A DNA stretch of 64,000 bases from NCBI GenBank assembly GCA_036362985.1, contig JAYGXS010000002.1, positions 12,298,019 through 12,362,018 on the forward strand, written 5' to 3'. The position numbers and the translations under genes are program-made. This document shows, piece after piece, positions 34,905 to 46,199 of the stretch (its first letter is position 1; each line of letters begins with the position of its first letter). The DNA is from Ligula intestinalis (lineage: Eukaryota > Platyhelminthes > Cestoda > Diphyllobothriidea > Diphyllobothriidae). The notes under the pieces are model-generated. The model was given only the letters and a program-made list of their open reading frames with translations. It was not told the origin of the DNA and ran no database searches.

Positions 34905-37900
34905 GGGTGGAGGCTAGGTAACCAGAGTTAGTGTGTAAAGTCACTGGCAGTCGCTTGAAGATGTGAGGTAGAAGATAAACAGAAAAGAATGAAGAAGACC
35001 AAGAATGGTAAGAGGGACCTATATTACAGAACAAAGTACTAGAAACCACCCACAATTCACATGCGTTTGCGCCTGATATAACCGAAATCAGGCTTGAGAT
35101 TAAGGTGAGGATGAGGGTTCCATATAGAGTTCGGTTTAAAGTTGGGGGGTTAGGGTAAGGCGTTTGGTAAAGGTTAAGGTGTGGGCCCCTGTGAGCTGTT
35201 GGGTCTAGGGCTAAGACACGAGCACAGTAACATATCCTTTAATTCATCGCAAAGCTACAAAGGCATTCCTATCCCGAGGGTAGAAAATTATTTTGGGTCC
35301 CAGAACCCTTACTCTAACCCTTAGTCCAAACCTAGCACACCCCTACGCTTAAAACACGAACCGGGGGCCCAGCTTATGAAGGTTTCCTGTTCTAGAACGA
35401 GTTGTGTTCAGAATGCAATACAAGTAATCCTTACTCAGAGAGTTGGTCTGGGGCGCTTTCAAACGCCCGACATAAAATGTCAGGCCTATCTCATCAAATG
35501 TTAACGGAACTTGAAAAGTATGCTTTCCATCGGAAAGGGTTTACAATATTAACTATCGCGCTATCCACTTCCGATATGTTTCGGTCACGCCAGGATGCCA
35601 ACCTTTTACTAAAACTCTTTTCGAGTGCTGGGAAAAACCACTCTCCGTACAAAACAACTACCGAAGTATTCTGGCTTTTACTCACCTACTTTCGAAGCCC
35701 TTATTAATTCCTGCCTTTTCTGCACTTCTTTGGTAGCAAATCAGCACTTCATCATAAGTTAAGTTTCAAAATTTTTCATATTCATGAGAGTCTTTAAGAC
35801 TTTGAACTGTCCATCTAAACGACATCGTATCCATCTGTTTACCAGTGCTCGTATAAAATATAAAACCTTGTTTAACTTCGTGGCAATTCTAAATCAACCG
35901 TACATGGCTTCTAGATAACATATAGGAATTTGAACTCTTATTAAATGGAAAATTAGCAGCTTGTACGTTTAAAAACTTAAAAGCAACCGCGAATGCAGGT
36001 CGGGTTTCAGAGGATTTAGGAACAAAAAACACGTTTCTCAAGCATATATATTCCCATTTTCTAGTATGAGACTAATTTACAAGTTAGATGATACTAAATC
36101 GGTACAAGAAAGACTAGTTTTGTGCATGCTTTTACTGAAAAAATTTAAATTTGGAGGACATCACCTATGAAATAGAACAGTTCATACTACTTAATTAGTC
36201 TTTTTGCTGCTGTTTCTGTTTTGTAGTCGGCCGGGAGTATGTGCATTCAGCTGTTGGCCTTCAGCCCTTACTGAAATTCCCAAGTTGTTCATTCTATTTT
36301 CGAAAACGCATCGCTGAATTTAAAGGCAATATTTAAGGAGCGAGGCCAGATACTGTATGCCCCAACATGGCGTAGCTATCGGTGTACGGAAGTTTTGGTG
36401 TTTTTACATCAAGGGATGGTAGGCAGGCTCAAAACCATGTACCGTTTACTTTTAGGCTCACTAGGTAAAAGGAGGATAATTCAACATAGGTCACCGTTTA
36501 CTAACACCTTCCTTGTGGAACTGTATGCATTCTGCTATTTTTATGTATTAAAAATGGCTTTAAGTGGCTTTCTTCATCTTCAGTCCAATCATTTACCGCG
36601 CTGTGAAAATTTGCTTTTGAACAGTTCCGACGGCAGACACTTCTATTGGATTATGTCGGAACTTTGTATGCCAACGGTAAATGGTGGGATTCGTTCACAG
36701 CTGCTCCAATGTTAAATTCACGAAAAACACATTTCCGTAGCGATAGTTTTGTTAGATGAGGATATGGGGGAAAATATTCCTACAATTTACATTTGAAGCA
36801 AAGTACTCTGAGTTAATTACTTAAAGGATAATTTTCCAGCAGTCCATTCACAGATAATGGTTTTAGTCTTCAATTTGCCGGGTAATCGTTGATTATTTTT
36901 AATTACAAACGTAATAAATATCCTAAGCAAGTCAACTTTGCAAGGTAATTTTAAGAAATACTCAGTGAGCCTGCATTAGCATTCGAAAGTGGGCGATTAA
37001 ATGAAACGTGCGCTTTCTTTGTTGAATAGCAGTCGTCGAGAATTCTTTAGGAATTCATGAAGTGTCATGCCCTGTATAAAATGCAACATACATCGAGAAT
37101 TTTAAAGCATATTTTCCGTGGTGCAATTTTGAAGATTACGTAAACAGCAGAATTAATTGGATCGATTAATTTCGAGGGTGCTCGCCCGCTCTTACGACAT
37201 TCACGCTATGCAACGAGAGGAAGCAGTTGATGAGCACTCCCGAAATAAATGGTTCCAATAAATTTTGCTGCTTACGCAATCTTCAAGATAAACCAAAAAG
37301 AGGAGAGGACTGCTTCCGAAGAGTCTAATCATTGGTGTGAATGAGGTTTTAAAAGACAGTATGTTTTCTTGGAAACCTCAGATTTAACGGACAATGTGCT
37401 TGACAACGTATCATCTGGAGATAAGTGTTAAAACATGACATTGATGTTTAATTTTTAAGTATATCTTTACCCGCTAATGTGTGCTTTTTAAGGTTACCTC
37501 CGAGTGCTCCTCATAATAAAACTTGAGACAATGCTGACAGATTCTTGCATAACAGTTCCGTTTTGCGTTTCAATGTGTTTTTTTTCTGGCGAAACCATAA
37601 AGTAAAAGGATTTTATGACTGTTCAATTTCACGAATCACATGAAGTAATGCCAGCAAAATAAACTACGTCGGCGAGCAGCAGATTTAGGTTGAATAAATT
37701 CTCAACAGGCCAGTTAATTTATCTGGCAGCGATAACAATTAAAACCTGTGTAGGCAGTCAGGTAGAAATAGAGTTATGCTAATCTGTTCACACAGGTGGC
37801 AGATGGGAAATATAGACGGAAGGTATGAGAAGCAAGCAGGCAGCCAATGTCAGTTTTGTCAGGTTAAGTTCGTAGTGTGGATGGGACAAGAGTTGGTAGG

Positions 37901-40190
37901 AAACAGGCTAGATGGTAGGTGCGAAAAAATTGCATGCTGTTTCGAGGTTTGTGAACTTTTAGCCCACAGGTTTCAGTTGCCTCTGATGCAACTGCTTGTG
38001 TTGGCCTGATGAAAAATTAGGCAGGATTGCTTTTAAACGTCCCAAAAAACCCGTCGATTTTTAATAAAAACATTACTTTTAAATGTTCGGTAGCCTCACT
38101 TTAATTTTTTTTCCGTTAGATTCCACAATAGGAAGACGAATGTCCACTTTCATTAAATTCCGCCTACAAAAGGTCGAATTTCCTTTGATTAGCATTGGTA
38201 TCCTGCGCAACAGAAGTTTAAGTTGATCGAATTTTATTCAATTTTAGCATGTTAAAACAAACATAATCTTATTTAATTGAACATTTTTGATCACTCCCGC
38301 CACAATTATTAATTTACGCTCATTAGCCAAGAATTAAAAGTTTGACCACAGAATACGTTGAGCAGTTGGGTGGGGAGTTAATATTTTTAGAAGCCCTACA
38401 AATCGATTTTGCCAAAAATTATTGATATAAAAGGATCGCTGGCAGATTGTCTTCGTAATTCTTCGAATCGAAGTTGCGTTCTTCTAAAGATACTTCCTGA
38501 AGGCTTTGCCCAAACTTTTCTCTCCCATTTCGGTTGGAATGACTTTGAGGTCAACTTCTACTGGACATGTTTTACAACCACCTCTGCGCTTAGGTCTAGG
38601 GAGGGAAGTTATCCCGAAAAATTAACCAGAACTCTAATATTAACTCTAACTCTCTCTTGGTCTGGCCTTAGCCATAACCTGACCACCAACACTAAGCCTT
38701 ATTTCTTTGTTATTTAGCTAAACACCACCTGTTTTACGGTTAGTTGTTGTACCCTTGTCCTGCCGCCAAATACGGACTCAGATTTTCATAAATTTCAGCT
38801 TCGAATATTATAGTTCATGCGAAAATAAATTTCACATTCATGCCTTAACATTTTAACCCAGTTGAGCCTACAAATGCTAAGCATACGTGCCTGTGTGTGT
38901 GCCGTTATGTGGCCTTTCATGCTTTCTGTGGCTCTGTCAAGTTAGAACAAATTTGGTCAATGTTGACACTTATAGCCTGATTTAGAAAAGCTGTTCGGTG
39001 AGCCCAAATCCGTTGCCGTTGATTCCTGTGACACGCAGTAGGTATATTCTGATGCTACGACATCCGCCAAGCCCAAGGCTTTCATCAGTCTGCTGAAAAG
39101 TTCAAATATTTCAAAAGAATTGCAACCGATTGTGATGTACGCGTGCTCAGCAGCGCAGTCCTCATTCGAATAGATATAATGAACTAAAGTCGTGTCTGGG
39201 AGGGCCACCATATATGGTCGAGGGGCAGACCATGTATTTTCGTCTTCCTAATATCGTATAAATGACACCTCCCCCATAACACATGAGCCTGCACATGGCA
39301 TACTCTAGACGGCAAATTAATATTCCCTCGGTTACAAAGTTCGATAGCTTGACTCGGACAGCTGATTTATACATAGGATGGAGAGGATGATGGTCAACCA
39401 ACTCGGATCCTGCACTGTGTTCTTCCACACTGACAACTAAATGTGGTTTTAAGCTGTGCATTAAACGCCGTGGTTTGGAAGCCTGCCGACTGAGGATATC
39501 CCTCAAGCCATCTTTGGAGCGGGTGAAAGGCCGCTACGGGTCCATGATATTGTGACAGACACATATCTGGCGTATGGAGATCCCCTCTTCGTTAGGGGGA
39601 TATACTCTGTTCGTGGTTAGTGGCCAAGTTTAGATACACCGGCAGCTACTTCTGCGTCCACCCTCAAATCACTTAACTTTGCCTTTTAATAAGCTGTATG
39701 TTACTTCAAGCCATTTAAAAGTTTAAAAAGTAAGTTATTTTTACAAATAAAATCGCAAATTTAAAATACAAAATAAATACAAATACAAAATACAAATAAA
39801 ATCGCAATGGAATAAACATGATTCCTTTTTATAATGTATGAACATTAATACTGGAGTTGTGTATCCTTATTTATCAAGTTGAAGAATATTATTTTCACAT
39901 TGTATCTTAAGTTTCTGAAATGCGTCCTAAAGTAATCGATCTTGAGGAACTGAAAATGTTTAACTGGCTGAAACAACCAACGTATGCAGTCGTGTATTAA
40001 CTGACTGTGGACGAGGTTTAAAAAGTATTCATCTTCATCTTCATTCAAAACGGTTGCACATTAAACACGCGTCCAAAAGCATGCTTTTGTACTTAGGCAT
40101 AGCGCATGAGTGAATTTCTCTCCGTCTGTGGGCATGATATTTCGTGACGACATCTTCAGTATTTCGCATGGCATACAGAGCATGGTGGTA
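34905..40190. other. Stretch of about 5 kb without recognisable genes
   Basis: It includes a patch at about 35090-35360 in which a G-rich TTAGGG-like segment (GGGTTAGGGTAAGG) is followed by its C-rich counterpart (CTCTAACCCTTAG). A short A-rich ATACAAAATACAAAT repeat lies at about 39760-39805. Minus-strand frames at 39.0-39.5 kb are open for 84-114 codons but match nothing I know. Confidence 0.45.
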
Positions 40191-40194
40191 TTTT

Positions 40195-40400
40195 CACGAG
40201 AAAGGCGTTCCTTGGGAACACGATAAAACTTTATTGAGTGACTTTTCGCGACTGGTTCCCCAGCTCGTCATCGGAATAATAATAAATGTGTAAAGAACAA
40301 CTAAAATTTTAAACGTGCGAAAAAAATCAATAATTAGATGGTGTTCGATCTGGTTAGTGGTTGTGGCTTCTGCCTTCCAATTTGTGCGAAATGGTAGTAT
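40195..40400 (-). repeat. Retroelement-terminus-like repeat, copy A
   Basis: The minus strand carries CCGATGACGAG, the perfect hairpin CTGG-GGAA-CCAG, then TCGCGAAAAGTCACTCAATA and AAGTTTTATCG. The copy at 41.93-42.15 kb keeps the layout with changed stem bases. Flanking words shared by both are AACAACTAAAATTT, CGAAAAA and TGGTTGTGGC/TGGGTGTGGC. Confidence 0.5.
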
Positions 40401-41929
40401 TTTTTCACAAACGCGATCGATACGAAGAGCCGTGAGTTGCAGAAAACAAATACCCGATTTCAGAACGCAAAACAGACCAATGTACCGCGTACCATAATAA
40501 AGTTTTTGTCGGCGCAAGAACAGTTTAAGTGGACTGGAACTATTTTAAAACGCTTTCTGAATCTGAATCAAGCCACAATTAATCAGCTACTTTGACTGGC
40601 CTATCATGATAGATGGAAAACCGTTATCACCATCAAATATGTGCTTGAATTATTCAGAATATCCCATGCCTTTGAACTCTCAGAATGGGTCTGTTCTACT
40701 GTAATCTCAGCTGTCAGTAGCGAGATTGAAGCGTATAGTTTTGTGCACACGAGAAATGATGATATCCGCCATCACCAGTTCCCTTTTATTTCTCTCCCCA
40801 AATTTTAACTGCATACCTAGCGCTTCCTCCGTAAGATTGGCACCTGTTGCTGTTTTTTTAAAAAGTCCTCGAAAATAGGCCACTTCAACCGCGTCCTTTC
40901 CCAGACAGAGCAAGCAGAGCCAGTGAAATCGATGTTTATGGGCTGATCAACTGAGCCCTGACTCGGCACACCAATAGCAAGCGGTCTCGGGTGTTTGTTC
41001 TTCTCTCTCGATTGAGTCTTCCTTTTCGTTTTTACTTACCAGCGCTTATTATGTTCCACACACTTCCCTGTCAGGTTGTGATGGAGTGCGAATTTGCACA
41101 CCTCTCTTCACCCTGGGAGGTGAAGCAAATGAAGTTGTGTTGCCATACGAACACACACACACGCTCTACCTGATTTGTCTTCATGGTGAGTACACCCAAC
41201 GAAGAGGCTTGGCATGAAGCCAGCCCCACGACTGCCGCTGACAATAAAAGCGGGCAAGCTGACGGCAAAAAAGTTATGTAAGATGCAGGCTTTCACGTGC
41301 CAAGACACACTGGGGGTAATGCAGGTAGTGAGAGACTACAAACAGAAGGTAGAAGGGGGACGGGGGCTGACCATATCAGTCAGGCGATGAGGATTTTGAC
41401 GGTTAACGTGATACTGGGGTACCTCGGCATCATGCGCTATCCGGTTGCGTCATCGACTTTCAGACTGGTGATGTTATTTCGTAGAATCGACGTGCTCTGC
41501 TTAACCAGGGAGGCTGGCACGGATCTGGCTACAAGGCTATTGACAGTTTAGATAATTGGTTGGATCATCATCCCGGCAAGAGTAGTTTAAGTAGTGCACC
41601 TCATATACGCTTAAACATAGCATTTTTTTCCGACGGAAACGGTGGTAAAAGGGGGGGAGGGTTATGGGTCGGGACTAAGGATAAGCAGTGGAATACACTT
41701 TAATAATTTCTATATGTATTTTAAGTATATTGTATTTAGAAATGACGTTGATTAATATCTGTAGATTTTACTAATCTTTATTAACATTGGACGTATTGCG
41801 GAAAAAAGGTGATTATAAAAATGCAGGGTTTTTAAAATTCCTGAAAATATATAAATGGTGGTAAGAAGGTCGTCTACTTTATTTTACCTGAAGTTGAACA
41901 TACCATTCTGGAAAAATAATAGTCTTAGT

Positions 41930-42150
41930 ATAAACTGGAGCACACGCATCCGAAGAAATATTAATTTGAAGATGTTATTCGGGATAAAGAGTAACTTTAA
42001 TGAGTGATTTTTTGAGTTTGGCACCCCAACTCGTCTTCGGACTAACAGGAAAAGTACAATGGACAACTAAAATTTCAAAACTACCGAAAAATAGTCATAA
42101 AGAAAATTAGACGTGATTGGTGGGTGTGGCCTCAGTTAGTGTCTGTCGTG
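41930..42150 (-). repeat. Retroelement-terminus-like repeat, copy B
   Basis: The minus strand has CCGAAGACGAGTT, a hairpin GAGTTGG-GGTG-CCAAACTC, then AAAAAATCACTCATTAAAGTT. Compared with copy A the stem bases changed while pairing was kept. That suggests a conserved RNA hairpin, though two copies are thin evidence. Confidence 0.5.
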
Positions 42151-42247
42151 CGGCCTCCGTTTTTTCCATTTTTATTTGACGCGCACACCTTCCATTTAAA
42201 TGCGGAACAACTTACTCCCAGTGACCGCGGGAAACAAATTCAAATAA

Positions 42248-42420
42248 TTTTTTTCCACTGTACACTTCTTAAAAACTTTCTTCACCACCTATCCTTCTTC
42301 ACCAACCCCGAAATCCCTATAACCACTGTTTCCGTAGGACAAAATGCTGGGACTAAGGGTTTATGGGGTGCACTACTTAAACGACCATTGCCCGCATTTC
42401 CAAAGGAAAAAACAGTGGCT
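42248..42420 (+). repeat. Dispersed repeat, copy 2 (first copy at 26745-26920)
   Basis: It carries the same ordered words as copy 1, including CCCTATAACCACTGTTTCCG, GACAAAATGC and GGGGTGCACT. No protein is implied. Confidence 0.55.
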
Positions 42421-43094
42421 ACCTCCATTGAATTGTCGCAGAACTGTTAGACACACCTTTTTTTATTTTTCAGGACCGGGTATAATTTAACTGTAAAAGT
42501 CACTTCAACAAAAATTAGGCAGTAATATATTCAGTCTTCTCACATGACCTCTTGGGCGTGCCTAATCCTGTAAGAAGATGACATGCATATATGACCCACC
42601 ATCTTTTCGTACTCAAAGGTAACCTTAGCGTTCTGTCTATAAAGCGTGTTTTACCTATCGGCCCAATGTCAGATCTCATCTTCGTACATTTTAAAATAAT
42701 AATTTGCTTTGATACGCACAATGTAACATAGCGGCATCAATTTGTCTTTCAATATCCGCAAAAATCGGTAAAAATGAAGTGAGTCTACGACTTAGATACC
42801 CATAGTCACTAGTCCTGCGATTACTTTCACTTTTATTGGGTTTTTTTTGTTTAGTTAGATACCGCAAAAGTTAGATATATATACTTAAATAAGTCCTTAA
42901 TACTAAACTAAAACTAAAATTAAATGATAACATTTATAATAGTGTTGGGCCTCGCTTTTGTTTGGGACAACCGCGCTGCTTAATTGAGCCTTTAGATCGT
43001 AACATTGTGAGGTTGCCATGCATCTGGTAAAAGACGGCCATAAAATCCTATGAACGAAGGACAGCATCCGTGTTCCTGGTAATTGTATAGACAA

Positions 43095-43665
43095 GGAAGA
43101 AAGATTGTCGAGCACCAGATCTGTCTTTTACTTTATTTTGACCTTTTGGGCACTTGCAGGAGTCCATCGTCAGAAATAAAAGCGTACAACAAGCAAGCAA
43201 GCAACAGTTATAAGGAAAAGGAGCCAATTAACCGTCATACAGGAGGGGTGGTGGAAGAGGGAGAGAATTCACTCATCAAACGTGTCGATCGTGCGAATAT
43301 GCTTGCAGAGAGCGATGCATGCCGACGCCAGATCAATAAATCGATTGACTGAATTCTCATCCAAGGCCAAGGCTTCAATCAATTCTCGGCCTGGGCCTCG
43401 GATAAGAACTCAGTCAATCGATCCATCGATCTGGCGCCGGCATACATCGCTCTCCGCAAGCATATTCGCACGACCGACACTGTTGATGAGTGAATTCTCT
43501 CCTCCCTCCTGTATGACGGTTGATTGGCTCCTTCCCCTTATATGTGTTGCTTGCTTGCTTGTTGTACGCTTTTATTTCTGATGATGGACTCCCGCAAGAG
43601 CCTGAAATCTCAGAATAACAAACAAGCTGATCCAGTGCTCGACAATCCTTCTTCCTTATCCATAC
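43095..43665. repeat. Large palindrome: two PLE-type termini head to head
   Basis: The left arm (about 43095-43372) and right arm (about 43388-43660) are near-complementary over roughly 270 bp. Paired landmarks are GTCGAGCACCAGATC / GATCCAGTGCTCGAC, GGAGTCCATCGTCAG / CTGATGATGGACTCC, AAGCAAGCAAGCAAC / TTGCTTGCTTGCTTG, CGTCATACAGGAGG / CCTCCTGTATGACGG, CGATCGTGCGAATATGCTTG / CAAGCATATTCGCACGA and ATCGATTGACTGA / TCAGTCAATCGAT. The centre near 43380 is a short spacer with GGCCTGGGCCTCGG. A single arm occurs at 31.9 kb. Hammerhead-like boxes sit in each arm. No RT or nuclease remains between them. Confidence 0.8.
43578..43606 (+). ncRNA. Hammerhead-like hairpin in palindrome arm
   Basis: CTGATGA, stem GGACTC with GAGCCT (one mismatch, one G-U) around CCGCAA, then GAAA. 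The mirror arm (43172-43141, minus) reads CTGACGA but has lost the GAAA box, so the two arms have decayed differently. Confidence 0.4.
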
Positions 43666-43669
43666 AAAC

Positions 43670-45000
43670 CTGTGTGTTAATTAAATTATTGCATCCACCA
43701 TAAGAGACAGATAATGCAACGAATGACAGAGACACGAAAAGGTCACCCCCTTAGCTCATAGCACATTAACGTTCCTGTTCATCTTTATAAGTCAGCCAAA
43801 ACCTCCTAACTATATAGTCATGGAGGCAGGGCAGTTCACGGTAGGCATGTACCCGTAATGACCCTCTCGCCTCAGTGCTCACATGTATAAAAAGCGTTCA
43901 CTTTTGCAAAAGGACTAATTAATATAAAATGCACTCATAAAGTGCCTCTCACATGCAAATCAAAATAACCAGGTCAATCTTTTATATATGCAGGCATCAC
44001 ACCTTCTTCAAGCTGCAGTCAATCATTGTCAATTAAAAACATGGAGCAAACCGCAACTAGGTGAGTTTCCCCCCAGCCCCGTCCTCACCCAACATTTCCG
44101 TTTATTGCCAATCAAAGTAATAATTTAGTGTTATTACTCGAATTACTTCCTGTCTCGCCTAGTCTCTGTTTAAACGTATTCTCCGGTGTTTGAGGCCTGT
44201 GGTTATCATTTGAGAGCTTACGGCAGGTTTGTTAAACGGTGCCAATTGTTTTGGGGGCTCAAGAATAAAGATGTTTGAAACGCAAACTGACAGATAGGCA
44301 AAAAAATTTACGTTAAGATAAGTGTATGCATCAAAACATTTTGTTTAGTCGATAGTTGTGTAAAATATTGATCTAGAACTTCTGCACATTCACTCAGTGC
44401 TGATGTTTAATAGGTCTAAGAAACTGAATGATCGATATTTTGGCAAAATGTTTTAGGTATTTACAGTTTGTTTATCATGGGAGCACATCGCAACTTCCAC
44501 AATTTTTATGCACATCATATTAAAAAGAAGGAGATGCGATCACGGGAAAAAAATTTTTTAGTCGGTTGATGTGAATTCACGTATGAATCAACGGTCAGAG
44601 ACAGTATTTGGTGCATTTCATTAGCTTTACCTGGAGTAAACTCAAATGACCGAGTCAAGCGCGAATCAGCACTGCCGAACAAATAAAACTCCTGCTCCCG
44701 TGATCCCATCTCATTCTGCTTCCAAGAACTTGGCTTTTCCCTCCTTCTGTTAGTTTCATCATGAATTATTGCCTTCAAGGACCTCTAATCTCTCCCTCGG
44801 AGGCAAATCATGCTCACATGTCTAAGTAACCTTTTATTTGTCAACCTTCTTGCCATAAACCATGATGTCCGTTACGTGACGTTTGCTTAGTCGTGTGTCA
44901 TGCCAAGATCAATAAAATTACAGAAATATCTTTGTTGGCAAACTCGCACCGATCGATAATTTAATTCATCTCTGTCTTGGGGCTCATTCCCGAAACACGC
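43670..45000. other. Non-coding stretch, nothing recognised
   Basis: AT-rich sequence with no family-like reading frames, splice context or repeats I can place. Confidence 0.45.
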
Positions 45001-45430
45001 AGTCGCACAACGGCTAGTATGTTAGACAGATGCACATTGCCATCGCAAACAAGAAGACAAAAGTGTCCGTTTCTGGATCATTAAGCCTCATCAGTCTGTC
45101 ATACCCAGGCCCAAGTGCTGTCCAACCCCAACCTCGAAATCACAACCTTTTTGAGCCGAGTCAAACGCCCTAACCATTGAGCCACGAGCTCGCCGTCCCG
45201 CCGGTTAAGGTCAGAGGATATTGGCACTCTGTGATGAAAGTTCACGTGACTGATAACGGAACTCATCTGTCTTGGCTGTTAGCGGTCAGTGAACGCTTTA
45301 CTTGTCTGAGTCAAGTCGCCCGTCCACACGGCCGCAACATATGGAATCTACCAATTCTGATAGAGCAAGCTTACTGCCCATTTATTATCTCCTACCTTAT
45401 TAATATGGAATCTACCAGATGACCACTAGG
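45000..45430. repeat. tRNA-like and module-alpha repeat locus
   Basis: A minus-strand tRNA-like head (45122-45194) is followed by the GATATTGGCACTC / GATGAAAGTTCACGTGAC form of module alpha with ACGGAACTCATCTGTC. The flank ATATGGAATCTACCA-type words recur twice at about 45340 and 45404. Same repeat group as 2.3, 18.0, 57.9 and 62.2 kb. Confidence 0.6.
45122..45194 (-). repeat. tRNA-like SINE head
   Basis: Minus-strand reading: GGCGAGCTCGTGGCTCAATGG (D-arm side), GTTAGGGCGTTTGACTCGG, AAAAAGGTTGTGATTTCGAG (degraded T-arm). It matches 58059-58130 and 18153-18217. Confidence 0.5.
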
Positions 45431-45572
45431 AGCACTGCACTAGTAAGTGGTTTTTGTAGATTTTAGTAACTTATTTTTATTTTTGAAAAAATTCCATTTG
45501 AAAATTTCAGAAGATAACTTGGCGAACATACGTTCGTTCTCGGTAAATTCTCGTCAGGCCTTTACATTTGTA

Positions 45573-46195
45573 TGGTAATTAAGTAAATAAACTGTGCGGG
45601 TTGGTAGAAACATAGTGCGCTTGTCAGGGTAGGTGGGGGGGCGGATCGGGGTCAAACATCTGATCAGCGTTATGGAGAACGGGTAGCCGAGCTAGGTGCT
45701 AAGCTCTAGGCTGTTGGATTAGCGGCTCTGGGTCCTGATAACCACGGCGCCGAAACGAAGTTCTTTTGGGCGCACAGGACCGGTCAGCGTTGCCTGATGG
45801 CGGCCGCTTCTGCCCTAGCCAACAGACAATGTTCAAGGAATCGTAAATAGCAGTGGGCAGGCCTCTTTGCACCCACGCGATGGTCTGAGTCTAACATGTT
45901 CGCTAGAATGGGACTATTTATACCGTTTAGTGTGCCTTTCCCTAACCATGCTGGAATATGTTTTCGTACTCTTTTGGATAAGCGCCGGCTCGTGCGACCG
46001 ATATATCCTGCTCCACAGTTACCATGGCCGAAAGCCGCTAATCTTTTAGTCAGCAGCTCATCACCTAGCTCGGCTACCAGTCCCCCTTAACGCTGATCAG
46101 CTTTTTGATCCCGATTTCCCCCCCCCCCCCTCTACCCTGACAACCGCACTATGTTTTTTCTACCTAACTGCATATTTTATTTACTTAATTAATTA
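45573..46195. mobile_element. Fold-back element, about 620 bp with arms of about 170 bp
   Basis: The ends are TAATTAAGTAAATAAA (left) and TTTATTTACTTAATTA (right). Moving inward the arms keep pairing: TGTCAGGGTAGG with CTACCCTGACA, the G run with the C run, GATCAGCGTTA with the AACGCTGATC region, GGTAGCCGAGCTAGGTG with CACCTAGCTCGGCTACC, and GGATTAGCGGCT with AGCCGCTAATC. The interior (about 45765-46015) shows no transposase. It could be a MITE-like DNA element or two inverted SINEs. A single arm occurs at 20190-20335. No target duplication was identified with confidence. Confidence 0.7.
46118..46131. repeat. Poly-C run
   Basis: A homopolymer of about 13 C in the right arm of the fold-back element; the left arm has the matching shorter G run near 45634. 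Confidence 0.85.
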
Positions 46196-46199
46196 AAGC

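Noticed and set aside
38957..39506. Two minus-strand frames of 84 and 114 codons in tandem
   Set aside because: Neither resembles a known family and they are in different frames. I could not find a frameshifted homologue to support a pseudogene.
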